A DNA stretch of 64,000 nt from Zhihengliuella sp. (GTDB lineage: Bacteria > Actinomycetota > Actinomycetes > Actinomycetales > Micrococcaceae). A model generated the notes under the pieces. That model made no database searches, had not been told where the DNA came from, and saw only the letters and a program-made list of their open reading frames with translations. A program made the position numbers and the translations under genes. Location of the stretch: NCBI RefSeq assembly GCF_031178195.1, contig NZ_JAPSJL010000005.1, positions 113,877 through 177,876 of the forward strand. The letters are read 5' to 3'. This document shows, piece after piece, positions 54,912 to 63,359 of this stretch. Positions within the stretch are counted from its first letter, which is position 1. Each line of letters starts with the position of its first letter.

Positions 54912-55958
54912 ATGAACATCCCCGAAACCATGCTCGCCAGCGTCCTCACCGAGCCCGAGCGCATCGAACTGCAGCGGGTCGGCGTGCCGGCCCCGGCCGC
55001 CGGCCAGGTCCTCATGCGGGTCACCGCGGTCGGGGTCTGCGGGTCCGACACCCACTTCTACGAGACGGGACGCATCGGCGACATCGTCGTGGACGGCCCG
55101 ATCGTCCTCGGCCACGAGACGGCCGGCGAGATCGTCGCCGTCGGGGCCGGCGTCGACCCATCCCGGGTCGGCGAGCAGGTCGCGATCGAACCGCAGATGC
55201 CGTGCCGCCGCTGCGACTACTGCAAGACCGGCAGCTACCACCTCTGCCGCTCCATGCGGTTCTACGGCGCCTACCCGGTGGACGGTTCGTTCTGCGAGTA
55301 CGCGCTCATCGACGAGGACTTCGCGCATCCCATCCCGGAGGGGATGACCGCGGAGCAGGCCGCGCTGGTCGAACCGGTCTCGGTGGCCGTCCACGCCTGC
55401 CGGCGCGCCGGCGTCGTCCCCGGCGCCAAGGTGCTCATCACCGGCGCCGGACCCATCGGCGTCCTCACCGCCCAGGTGGCGCGGGCGTTCGGCGCCACCG
55501 AGGTGATCATCAGCGATCCCATCCCGCACCGCCGCGCGTATGCGGAGGCACGCGGAGTCACGCTGGCGCTCGATCCCGCCGAGGCGGATCTGGGACGGTA
55601 CGACCAGCACTTCGATGTGTACATCGACGCGTCGGCCCATGCCGGGGCCATCGGTTCCGCGTTCCCCGCCATCCGCCCGGGCGGGACCGCCGTGCTGGTC
55701 GGCATGGGCGGTCTGAACCTCGAGGTGCCGATCGCGCTGATCCAGCACCGCGAGATCACGCTCACGGGCACCTACCGGTACGTCAACACGTGGCCGACGG
55801 CGATCGATCTGATCGCCACGGGCGCTATCGAGGTGGACTCGCTGGTGACCGGGCGCTACGGGCTCGACGCCGTGGAGGAGGCGCTGACGAAGGCCAAGTC
55901 GGACCCGGTGGCGATCAAGACGATGATCATCCCGTCGCTGACCTCCGCCGACGGGTGA
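54912..55958 (+). CDS. Zinc-dependent polyol (sorbitol/xylitol-type) dehydrogenase
   Basis: A 348-residue medium-chain dehydrogenase that would oxidise the imported polyol to a ketose with NAD. Catalytic zinc ligands: Cys in GVCGSDTHFY, His-Glu in VLGHETAGEI, Glu in ALVEPVSVAVHA. The structural zinc site is CRRCDYCKTGSYHLC. The nucleotide-binding fold has ITGAGPIGVLTAQVARAFGA followed by IISDPIPHRR, the Asp suggesting NAD preference. 27 bases after the permease gene, so part of the same operon. Substrate (sorbitol, xylitol or another) not resolved. Confidence 0.92.
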   Translation: MNIPETMLASVLTEPERIELQRVGVPAPAAGQVLMRVTAVGVCGSDTHFYETGRIGDIVVDGPIVLGHETAGEIVAVGAGVDPSRVGEQVAIEPQMPCRRCDYCKTGSYHLCRSMRFYGAYPVDGSFCEYALIDEDFAHPIPEGMTAEQAALVEPVSVAVHACRRAGVVPGAKVLITGAGPIGVLTAQVARAFGATEVIISDPIPHRRAYAEARGVTLALDPAEADLGRYDQHFDVYIDASAHAGAIGSAFPAIRPGGTAVLVGMGGLNLEVPIALIQHREITLTGTYRYVNTWPTAIDLIATGAIEVDSLVTGRYGLDAVEEALTKAKSDPVAIKTMIIPSLTSADG

Positions 55959-55963
55959 CCTCC

Positions 55964-56656
55964 ATGGAACCAGCGACCCGGCAGGCTGACGGTTCGGTGC
56001 GGCTGACGGTCGAGGAGATCCTCTTCGACATGGACGGCACGCTGATCGACTCGATCGCCGCCGTGGAGGCCGCGTGGCGCAGCTGGGCGGCGGAGTTCGA
56101 CGTGGCCATGGCCCCCGGCGTCGCCTTCCACGGTCGCACCGCCGCCGATCTGGTCGCGTCGCTGGTTCCCGGTGAACGGTTCCGCGCCGCGCTCGAGCGC
56201 CTCGAGGCGTTGGAGCGGGTGCCGGCGTGCCCGGTGCTCCCCCTGCCGGGGGCGCTGGAGCTGCTGGCCCGGCTCCCTCCGGAGCGATGGTCGATCGTGA
56301 CGTCGGCCGCGCGACCGGTGGCGGTCGCGCGGCTGGCGGCCGCCGGCGTGCCGCTGCCGGCCCGGCTGGTCACCGGGGACGACGTCGAGCACGGCAAGCC
56401 GTCTCCGGCCCCGTTCCTCGCCGGCCGGCTGGGCACCGGGCCGGCCGTGGCCTTCGAGGACACTGTCGCCGGCCTCGCGTCCGCCCGCGCGGCCGGGTGC
56501 GCCACCGTCGGCATCATCGGCACGTACCCGGTGGAGGAGCTGCGCGCTCACGCCGACCACGTGATCGAGGACCTCGCCGCGGTGACCGTGGCGGCCTCGG
56601 GCCCGGACGGGCTGGTCATGGACCTCCAGACGACCCGCGGTGCACCCCGACGCTAG
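55964..56656 (+). CDS. HAD-family sugar phosphatase
   Basis: A 230-residue haloacid dehalogenase-type phosphatase. Motif I FDMDGTLIDS (nucleophile and acid/base Asp), motif II VTSAARP, motif III Lys in EHGKPSPAPFL, motif IV FEDTVAGL. The helical cap between motifs I and II is the type found in sugar-phosphatases such as YfbT or 2-deoxyglucose-6-phosphatase. Start ATG 55964; a GTG at 55955 that overlaps the dehydrogenase stop (GTGA) is an alternative that would add three residues. It probably dephosphorylates a pathway by-product or inducer. Its stop lies 10 bases before the methyltransferase start. Confidence 0.9.
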   Translation: MEPATRQADGSVRLTVEEILFDMDGTLIDSIAAVEAAWRSWAAEFDVAMAPGVAFHGRTAADLVASLVPGERFRAALERLEALERVPACPVLPLPGALELLARLPPERWSIVTSAARPVAVARLAAAGVPLPARLVTGDDVEHGKPSPAPFLAGRLGTGPAVAFEDTVAGLASARAAGCATVGIIGTYPVEELRAHADHVIEDLAAVTVAASGPDGLVMDLQTTRGAPRR

Positions 56657-56666
56657 GCTGGAGACC

Positions 56667-57920
56667 ATGTCTTCCACCCCCGCAGCCGAGCAGGCCACCG
56701 AGAACCTGATGCCGGTCCTCTCCCCGGAGGGCTTCGGGCTCCTATCCTCGCTGGCCCCGGACGCGGCCGCCACGGACCGGGCCGCGCTCGAGCTCAACCT
56801 CTCCCTGCGGAAGTCGGGCCACGACCCGCAGGTCGTCACCGCCGTCGTGCACCAGGCGCGCCTGCGCGCGCTGGCGAAGGCCAAGCTGGGCCCGTTCGCC
56901 GAGCACATGATCCTCACGCGGGCCGGGCTGGAGCAGGCCACGCGTATGAACGTCGCCGCGCTGCACGCGCGCCGGTACGTGGAGGCGGGGCTGACGCGGG
57001 TCGCGGATCTGGGCTGCGGGCTCGGCTCGGACGCGATGGCGATGGCGTCGCTGGAGCTGGACGTGACCGCCGTCGAGCTGGACGAGACCACCGCGGCGGC
57101 CGCCACGATGAACCTCATGCCGTGGCCGAACGCGCAAGTGGTCAACGCCGACGCGGAGGACTTCGACGTCTCCGGGTTCGACGCCGTCTGGCTGGACCCG
57201 GCGCGGCGGACCACCACGACCTCCGGCACCTCGCGGATCTTCGACCCGGAGGCGTTCAGCCCGCCGCTGTCCTTCGTGGAGGGGCTCGCGGACGCCGGGA
57301 AGCCGGTCGGCGTGAAGCTGGGCCCGGGGATCCCGCACGAGTCCGTGCCTGCGAACTGCGAGGCCCAGTGGGTGTCGGTGGGCGGCGCGGTGACCGAGGC
57401 GACGCTGTGGTTCGGCAGCCTCCGGCGCGACGGCGTGCGCCGGGCCGCGCTGGTGGTCGGCGGGCACGGCGCGGCGGAGCTGACCTCGGGGACCGACGCG
57501 GCCGAGGCGGCGCAGGCCCGCGGGGGCCGGCCCACCGGCGGGATCGAGGGCTACCTGTACGAGCCGGACGGCGCTGTGATCCGGGCCGGGCTGGTGGAGC
57601 AGGTGGTGGACGCTGTGGGCGGGCACCTGCTGGATCCGCACATCGCGTACTTCTGCGCGCCGGAGGCCGTCGAGACGCCGTTCGCCCGGGCGTACCGCGT
57701 GCTCGACGTGAAGCCGTACAACGTGAAGGCGTTGCGCGCGTGGATCAAGGCGGCCGGGATCGGCGTGCTGGACATCAAGAAGCGCGGCGTCGACGTGACG
57801 CCCGAGGAGCTGCGGCGGGTGCTGCTGGCCGGGGCGGGCAAGAAGGCGAAGAAGAAGGCGACGCTGGTGCTGGCCCGGATCGGCGACGACCGGCTCGCGA
57901 TCGAGGTGGAGCCGGTCTGA
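56667..57920 (+). CDS. Class I SAM methyltransferase with THUMP-like domain
   Basis: A 417-residue protein. N-terminal helical region to about residue 90, then a Rossmann methyltransferase: motif I VADLGCGLGSDAMAMA, an acidic end of strand two in TAVELDETTA, and motif IV region DAVWLDPARR. The C-terminal third (YRVLDVKPYNVKALRAWIKAAGIGVLDIKKRG) is the THUMP-like RNA-binding domain, and the tail is Lys-rich. Members are uncharacterised; an RNA substrate is plausible. ATG at 56667 is preferred over the ATG at 56640, which lies inside the phosphatase gene; GCTGGAGACC precedes it. Confidence 0.88.
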   Translation: MSSTPAAEQATENLMPVLSPEGFGLLSSLAPDAAATDRAALELNLSLRKSGHDPQVVTAVVHQARLRALAKAKLGPFAEHMILTRAGLEQATRMNVAALHARRYVEAGLTRVADLGCGLGSDAMAMASLELDVTAVELDETTAAAATMNLMPWPNAQVVNADAEDFDVSGFDAVWLDPARRTTTTSGTSRIFDPEAFSPPLSFVEGLADAGKPVGVKLGPGIPHESVPANCEAQWVSVGGAVTEATLWFGSLRRDGVRRAALVVGGHGAAELTSGTDAAEAAQARGGRPTGGIEGYLYEPDGAVIRAGLVEQVVDAVGGHLLDPHIAYFCAPEAVETPFARAYRVLDVKPYNVKALRAWIKAAGIGVLDIKKRGVDVTPEELRRVLLAGAGKKAKKKATLVLARIGDDRLAIEVEPV

Positions 57921-57941
57921 CGCGGCCGGCGTGCGGCGCCA

Positions 57942-58025
57942 GCCATCGGCGTTGCACTGACGCAGATTCGTCCCATCGGCGTTGCGGTGACGCAGGCTCA
58001 CTCCGTCGGCGTCGCGATTCCACAG
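57942..58025 (-). repeat. 30-base tandem repeat array (2.8 copies) downstream of the methyltransferase gene
   Basis: Units start at 57942, 57972 and 58002. Read on the minus strand each carries CTGCGTCAnnGCAACGCCGATGG followed by a variable 7-base part. The 22-base core matches the units at 59264-59353 at about 17 of 22 positions. Nothing else is seen in 57921-58096. Confidence 0.75.
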
Positions 58026-58096
58026 CCGGAGGCTGGCTGCGGCCTGCTGGATTGCGACGTGGATGAGGTCTGCTCCCCCGCGAGGGGACTAGCGGG

Positions 58097-59107
58097 TCAG
58101 GCCGTCCGGGGTGCGCGGCAACCCTGTCGCTCGAAGGCGTGCCGGAGCCTCGCGAAGAACTCCAGCTCGCCGCGCGGCGTGAAGAACGTCTTGTCGGCGC
58201 GGACCGTCAGCCAGCGGATCCGCTCCAGCCGGTGGTCGCGTCTGATGTCGCGCGCCAACTGCGCCTCTTCGCCGTGGTGCCGGCCCTCGTACTGGACGGC
58301 CACGCGAGCCTCCCGGAACGCGAGGTCCGGCTCGACCCAGTCACCGTCTCCGAGATCAATCCGGGCGTTGACCAGTGGCTCCGGATAGCCGCGGCGGACG
58401 ATCCGCTGCCGCACGGCGCTCTCGGGGGCGGAGTCGACGCGAGCCCGGAGCAAGTCGATCGCCTCAAGGCACCGCCGCCGGCCTCGGAATCCCCGCCGCA
58501 CCTCGAGGACCGCACGGATGTCCGCCGTCGTCGAGAGCGGATTCGAGCCGAGCAGGCCGGGACTGCGCGGCGGGCCGTCGGCTCTCTGCAGCAACGCGTC
58601 GCCGGCGACCACGAGATCCTCGATGCCGAGAACTTCCCCGAGCTGGGTCCAGCACCAGGCCGGGGAGATGATGCGGACCCCGTCGACTTCCCGGATCGCG
58701 GCGCCCTCCGGGCACCGGTGCCCGATCACGTTCCGCCTCCGCATCGGCGCTGCGACCTCCGACTCGCGCCCCAGATGGACGGGGAAGCCGGCCCGGAACC
58801 GCGGCGGCAGCCAGATGCCCCAGGCCACCGCGGCCGAGACATGACTCAGGAAGGCGTCGGGCGTGATGGTGCTGAAGGCCCGGTAGACCTCCAGCGGAGG
58901 GAGCTCCGCATCGCGGACGGCACGAATGCCAGAGCTGAGCGACTGGAAGGCCGGCCCCTGCAGCTGTCCTCGCGTGAGGCCGTGCATCGCCGCATCGCGT
59001 GCAGGGAAGACGGCGGGGACACGGGGGTCCACACTGCCCCGGCCCGAACCACTGCCCCGGCCCGAACCACCGCCCTGCCGACCCTGCACCCGACCGCTGC
59101 TGCCCAT
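58097..59107 (-). CDS. VSR/DUF559-like nuclease-fold protein with AbiEi-like N-terminus
   Basis: A 336-residue protein. An N-terminal Gly/Arg/Ser-rich segment (about 1-28) may not be translated; a Met at residue 41 (MHGLTRGQL) is an alternative start. Then comes a region like type IV antitoxin AbiEi-type proteins (GIRAV...SHVSAAVAWGIWLPP). The C-terminal domain is restriction-endonuclease-like: WVEPDLAFREARVAVQYEGRHH with candidate metal ligands (Asp in EPDLAF, Glu in YEGRHH), then RDIRRDHRLERIRWLTVRADK. Such genes are common accessory genes in actinobacteria; function unknown. 30-base repeat arrays lie on both sides. Confidence 0.65.
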   Translation of the reverse strand: MGSSGRVQGRQGGGSGRGSGSGRGSVDPRVPAVFPARDAAMHGLTRGQLQGPAFQSLSSGIRAVRDAELPPLEVYRAFSTITPDAFLSHVSAAVAWGIWLPPRFRAGFPVHLGRESEVAAPMRRRNVIGHRCPEGAAIREVDGVRIISPAWCWTQLGEVLGIEDLVVAGDALLQRADGPPRSPGLLGSNPLSTTADIRAVLEVRRGFRGRRRCLEAIDLLRARVDSAPESAVRQRIVRRGYPEPLVNARIDLGDGDWVEPDLAFREARVAVQYEGRHHGEEAQLARDIRRDHRLERIRWLTVRADKTFFTPRGELEFFARLRHAFERQGCRAPRTA

Positions 59108-59224
59108 GCCGTCCAGTCTGCCGGGAGCGGGCTCGCCATTCGGCGTTGTCCACAGCCTCCGCGACGTACCGTCGTCGGTTGAACGACGGCGCCCCCGGCT
59201 CGGGCGTCACGCGCCGGGGTCCAG

Positions 59225-59353
59225 GCATCGACGTCGCAGCCGTGCAGCACTTTCGGCGGTTTCACCTGCAGAACTGCGACGTCGAACATGCGGACCTGCC
59301 GCAGTGCGACGCGGATGCCCCAGACCTGCGTTTCCGCGACCTGGAGCCCGCGC
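59225..59353 (+). repeat. 30-base repeat array with an inverted copy, downstream of the shikimate-dehydrogenase-like gene
   Basis: Forward units begin at 59264, 59294 and 59324 (ACCTGC...TGCGACG...GA, period 30). An inverted unit lies at 59225-59247; paired with the first forward unit it makes a stem-loop with an arm of about 22 bases and a loop of about 17. It may double as a terminator for the gene ending at 59360. Region 59108-59224 shows no gene. Confidence 0.75.
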
Positions 59354-59359
59354 CGCGCG

Positions 59360-60172
59360 CTACGCCTGGGCGCGCATGAACTCCTCGGCGGCCGCGACCT
59401 GCTCGTCGGTCGGCGTGATCCCCGTGTAGAGGACGAACTGCTCTAGCGCCTGCAGGGTCATCACCTGGGCGCCCGTGATGACGCGTTTCCCGGCGTCCCG
59501 CGCGGCGCGGATCAGCGGCGTCTCGGCCGGCACCGCGACCACGTCGAACACCACCTCGGCCCGGTCGATCTGCGCCTGGGTGAAGGACAGCTGCCCCTCC
59601 CCGTCGCCGCCGTCCATGCCGACCGGCGTCACGTTCACCAGCATCGTCGCGGTCTCCGGCACCTCGGCCGCGTACGCGAACCCGTACTGGTCGGCGAGCG
59701 CCCGGCCCCGCTCCTCATTCCGCGCGACGACGGTGACGTCGCCGAACCCGGCGCTCTTCAGGGCCGCGACGGTCGCCTTGGCCATGCCGCCGGAGCCGCG
59801 CACCACCACGGAGAGGCCCTGGTCCAGGTCCTCGACGAGCTGGGCCACGGCCAGGAAGTCGGTGTTGTAGGCGGTGAGCACGCCGTCGTCGTTCACGATG
59901 GTGTTGACCGACTCGATCGCCGCCGCGGACTCGGTCACGTGGTCCACCAGGGGGATCACCGCCTCCTTGTGCGGCATGGAGACCGCGCAGCCGCGGATGC
60001 CGAGGCCGCGCACGCCGGCGATCGCCTGCTCGATGTCCGTGGGCCGGAACGCCTTGTAGATCCAGTTCAGGCCGAGCTGCTCGTACAGGTGGTTGTGGAA
60101 GCGCGTGCCGTTGTTGCTGGGACGCGCCGACAGCGAGATGCAGAGGGTCATGTCCTTGTTGAGAATGGGCAT
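59360..60172 (-). CDS. Shikimate dehydrogenase-like protein
   Basis: A 270-residue oxidoreductase of the shikimate/quinate dehydrogenase superfamily. The catalytic Lys is in CAVSMPHKEAV and the Asp in AYNTDFLAV; the NAD(P)-binding loop is VVVRGSGGMAKATVAAL with NEERGRAL following. The N-terminal substrate loop reads SLSARPSNNGTRFHN instead of the usual G-P-x-x-H-S-x-S-P-x-x-H-N, so the substrate carboxylate site differs from housekeeping AroE. It could use shikimate, quinate or another cyclitol; no other aromatic-pathway gene is nearby. No aroE symbol is given for this reason. Confidence 0.85.
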   Translation of the reverse strand: MPILNKDMTLCISLSARPSNNGTRFHNHLYEQLGLNWIYKAFRPTDIEQAIAGVRGLGIRGCAVSMPHKEAVIPLVDHVTESAAAIESVNTIVNDDGVLTAYNTDFLAVAQLVEDLDQGLSVVVRGSGGMAKATVAALKSAGFGDVTVVARNEERGRALADQYGFAYAAEVPETATMLVNVTPVGMDGGDGEGQLSFTQAQIDRAEVVFDVVAVPAETPLIRAARDAGKRVITGAQVMTLQALEQFVLYTGITPTDEQVAAAEEFMRAQA

Positions 60173-60192
60173 GGCCTCAGGCTATCGCGACG

Positions 60193-62130
60193 TCAGCAGC
60201 CCGTGCCGGCCGGGTACTCCCCCACGTCGACCGGCAGCGCGCCGGGGGCCTCGGCCGCGCCGGTGAGCACGTCGACCAGCGCGGCGAAGGACTCCTCGGT
60301 CCGGCCGAACAGGGCGACCTTGGCGGTGCCCGCCTGCGAGCGGGCCAGCGGCCACGGGGCATCGAGGGTGACGACGACGTCGCCGCTCGCCGCGGGTGCG
60401 CCCGTGCCGAGGAGCGTGACGACGTCGCCGCCGCCCACCCGCAGTCCGGCAGCCTGCGCGGCCTCGGCCAGCCGGGCACGGTCCTGGGCATTGCCGCCGA
60501 CGATCCGGATCGAGTCTCCCACCAGCGGCTCCCCGCACTGGCCGTCGACGACGGTGACGGCCTCGGCGGCGATCTCCGCGGCGACCGGCTGGCTGTCCGG
60601 GGCGGCCTCGGAGCCGGCGCCCCCGGAAGCCGCTGAACCGGAGGACGCGGAACCGGAGCCGGCGGACTCGGAGCCGGCAGACTCGGTGCCGTCGGACCCG
60701 GTACTGTCCGCTGCAGCCGGGGCTTCGCCGGAGCCGGGGGCGTCGGTGCTGGCGGGCGCGCCCTGGTCCTCGCCCTCGCCCCGGGCGAGATCCTCCTGCC
60801 ACATCATGAGGGCCACCACGCGGGTCGCGGCCTCGTCGAGCCGCTCCTGCGGGACGGTCCCGTCCGCCACCGCCGCGACGATCGCCGCGTGCGCCTGCGC
60901 CACGTCCGGTGGCATGAGGAGCAGGTCGGCGCCGGCGGCGAGCGCGTTGACGGCGGGGTTGCCGGGCGTGTCGGCGAGCGCGCCCATGTTCAGGGCATCG
61001 GTCACGGCGACGCCCTCGAAGCCGATGCCCTCGGCCAGGTCGCGCAGGACGTCGTAGGCCTCCGCGGACAGCGACGCCGGCACGCCGGGGTCCAGCGCGG
61101 TCACGGCGATGTGCCCCATCATGGCCACCGGGGCGCCGGTCTCCTCGCCCAGCCGGCCCGGCGCTTCGCCGGGCTCGCCGCCCGGTTCGCCGCCGGTGCC
61201 CTGGGCCCCGGTGCCCTCGGACCCTTCTCCCCCGCCGGGCACGCCCGCGAGGAACGGCATCCAGTCTCGCTCGCGCATTTCCTCCACGCTCGCGTCCTGC
61301 ACCGGCAGGCCCACGTGCGAGTCGGTGGTCACGGACCCGTGCCCCGGGAAATGCTTCAGCGTCGGCAGCACGCCGGCCGCCAGCGACCCGTCGACCGCGG
61401 CGAGCGCGTGCTCGGCCACCATCGCGGGGTCGGAGCCGTAGGACCGCGCCCCGATCACCGGGTCCTGCGGGCCCACGGTGACGTCGGCGTCCGGCGAGAA
61501 GTTCATGGTGAAGCCCAGCACGGCCAGGTCCGTGGCCAGGGCCTGCTGCGCCCGGGCGGTCAGGTCGGGGTCGTCGGCGGCCCCGAACGCCATTGGCACG
61601 GGCCACTCGGTCAGCGGCGCGCGCAGCCGGGCGACCACCCCGCCCTCCTGGTCCACGCCGACGATGCTCGGCCAGTCGCGCGCGGAGGCCTCGTGGAGCG
61701 CCCCGGTGGTCTCCGCGAGTGCCTCGGTGTCCACGCCGGCGCGGTTCTGGGGCACGTTGTCCCCCATGATGATGGTCCCGCCGAGGTGCAGCTGCTCGGC
61801 GAGCGCGATCGCCCGGTCCGGGTCCGTGCCGGAGTAGAACTGGACCAGCACCTGCCCGGCCTTCTGCTCGGTGGTCATCTCCGCGACGGCGGCGCGGGCC
61901 TCCTCGACCGTCGACGCCAGGGGACCCCAGGACGTGCGCGGCGGGGCCGGGGCGGGCGCGTCGGGGGTCGCCTCCGGCGCGGTACCCGGGCCGGAGGGGG
62001 AGGACGACGGCGGCGCCAGCACCGAGCACCCGGCCAGCAGCACCGCTGCGGTCGCGGCGGCGGTCGCGGTCAGCAGGCTCCGAGCGAATCGTGCGGGCGG
62101 CTCCGGGAGTTTTTCAGACGGCTGTGGCAC
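60193..62130 (-). CDS. Glycoside hydrolase family 3 lipoprotein (beta-N-acetylhexosaminidase, NagZ-like)
   Basis: A 645-residue exported lipoprotein; lipobox VLLAGCS (Cys about 32). The catalytic barrel has GGTIIMGDNVPQN, GVDQEGGVVARL, the signature TLKHFPGHGSVTTDSHVGLP and the nucleophile region GVAVTDALNMGAL. The His in the KHFPGHG loop region is the NagZ-type acid/base element. A 50-residue Ser/Gly/Ala/Glu low-complexity insertion (about 470-525) precedes a GH3 C-terminal domain. Location outside the membrane suggests cell-wall turnover or scavenging of N-acetylhexosamine. Start is a GTG at 62130; the divergent ligase gene starts 86 bases away. Confidence 0.9.
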   Translation of the reverse strand: MPQPSEKLPEPPARFARSLLTATAAATAAVLLAGCSVLAPPSSSPSGPGTAPEATPDAPAPAPPRTSWGPLASTVEEARAAVAEMTTEQKAGQVLVQFYSGTDPDRAIALAEQLHLGGTIIMGDNVPQNRAGVDTEALAETTGALHEASARDWPSIVGVDQEGGVVARLRAPLTEWPVPMAFGAADDPDLTARAQQALATDLAVLGFTMNFSPDADVTVGPQDPVIGARSYGSDPAMVAEHALAAVDGSLAAGVLPTLKHFPGHGSVTTDSHVGLPVQDASVEEMRERDWMPFLAGVPGGGEGSEGTGAQGTGGEPGGEPGEAPGRLGEETGAPVAMMGHIAVTALDPGVPASLSAEAYDVLRDLAEGIGFEGVAVTDALNMGALADTPGNPAVNALAAGADLLLMPPDVAQAHAAIVAAVADGTVPQERLDEAATRVVALMMWQEDLARGEGEDQGAPASTDAPGSGEAPAAADSTGSDGTESAGSESAGSGSASSGSAASGGAGSEAAPDSQPVAAEIAAEAVTVVDGQCGEPLVGDSIRIVGGNAQDRARLAEAAQAAGLRVGGGDVVTLLGTGAPAASGDVVVTLDAPWPLARSQAGTAKVALFGRTEESFAALVDVLTGAAEAPGALPVDVGEYPAGTGC

Positions 62131-62216
62131 GTTGACAGGGTATCGCGCCCCTAGAATTGAGGTCCGGCCCCTGTCAGCGGGCCCGGCCGCCCGGCCCCGA
62201 CGCAAGGAGCACACCT

Positions 62217-63359
62217 GTGGAGATCAGTTTCGCGAAGTCGGAGCAGTCGACCCTCGGCATCGAGTGGGAGATCGCGCTGGTGGATCGGGAGACCGGCGAG
62301 ATGCGCTCGGTGGCCAACGAGGTCCTGCGCGGGGTCCGCGAACGGCACGGCGGGCTCCACGAGGACCAGGAGCACCCGCACGTCACGCAGGAGCTCATGC
62401 TGAACACGGTGGAGCTGGTCACGGGCGTCTGCCACACGGTGGACGAGGCGCGGATCCAGCTGAACAAGACGCTCGACGACATCCGCGAGGTCACCGACCC
62501 CATGGGCGTGGAGCTGTACTGCGCGGGCAGCCACCCGTTCTCCGAGGCGCGCCGGCAGCCGGTGACGGACAAGGAGCGCTACGCCAAGCTGATCGACCGC
62601 ACGCAGTGGTGGGGCCAGCAGATGGCCATCTACGGGGTGCACGTGCACGTGGGCCTGGACCGCCGCTCCAAGGCGCTGCCCGTCACCGACGGGCTCATCA
62701 ACTACCAGCCGCACTTCCTGGCGCTGACGGCGTCCAGCCCGTTCTGGGGCGGCGAGGACACCGGCTACGCGTCGCAGCGCTCGCTGATCTTCCAGCAGCT
62801 GCCCACCGCCGGCATCCCCTACCACTTCGAGACGTGGGAGGGCCTGGAGCACTACGTGGGCGACATGGTCCACACCGGCGTGATCGACGAGATCTCCGAG
62901 CTGCGCTGGGACGTGCGCCCGGTGCCGCGGTTCGGCACGGTGGAGATGCGCATCTGCGACGGACTGAGCAGCACCCGGGACGTCGCCGCGATCGCCGCCC
63001 TGACGCAGTGCCTGGTGCACGAGATGTCCACCGCATTGGACAACGGCTGGGCCATCCCCGTCATGCCGCCGTGGTTCCGTGTGGAGAACAAGTGGCGCGC
63101 GGCCCGCTACGGCCTGGACTCCATCATCATCCTGGACAAGGAGGGCAACGAGGCCCTGGTGACGGACGAGCTGTACCGGATCCTCGACCGGCTGGAGCCG
63201 ATCGCCAAGGAGCTGGGCTGCTCGGACGAGCTCGCGGACATCGAGCGGATCATCAAGGGCGGCGCCGGCTACCAGTGGCAGCGCAAGGCCGCTAAGGAGA
63301 ACGACGGCGATCTGCGCGCCGTGGTGGCCGACAATATCCAGCGGATGCGCCTGGCATGA
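62217..63359 (+). CDS. YbdK-type carboxylate-amine ligase (glutamate-cysteine ligase family 2)
   Basis: A 380-residue ATP-dependent ligase of the GCS2 family. N-terminal ISFAKSEQSTLGIEWEIALVD with the metal-binding Glu pair, GGLHEDQEHPHVTQELMLNTVEL (short: VTQELMLNTVEL), the YGVHVHVGLD metal His pair, and RRWxVRP-like ELRWDVRPVPRFGTVEMRICD in short form (FGTVEMRICD). E. coli YbdK has weak glutamate-cysteine ligase activity; the true substrate is unclear. GTG at 62217 is preceded by AAGGAG at seven bases. Its stop overlaps the next gene start (ATGA). Confidence 0.93.
   Translation: MEISFAKSEQSTLGIEWEIALVDRETGEMRSVANEVLRGVRERHGGLHEDQEHPHVTQELMLNTVELVTGVCHTVDEARIQLNKTLDDIREVTDPMGVELYCAGSHPFSEARRQPVTDKERYAKLIDRTQWWGQQMAIYGVHVHVGLDRRSKALPVTDGLINYQPHFLALTASSPFWGGEDTGYASQRSLIFQQLPTAGIPYHFETWEGLEHYVGDMVHTGVIDEISELRWDVRPVPRFGTVEMRICDGLSSTRDVAAIAALTQCLVHEMSTALDNGWAIPVMPPWFRVENKWRAARYGLDSIIILDKEGNEALVTDELYRILDRLEPIAKELGCSDELADIERIIKGGAGYQWQRKAAKENDGDLRAVVADNIQRMRLA

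Noticed and set aside
57942..59353. CRISPR array
   Set aside because: The 30-base repeats are directly adjacent without spacers of constant length and vary between copies; no cas gene is near.
62132..62157. Consensus-like promoter TTGACA ... TAGAAT before the YbdK-type gene
   Set aside because: The spacer is only 14 bases, too short for a normal sigma-70-type promoter; a shifted -10 (GAATTG) would be weak. Not listed as a feature.
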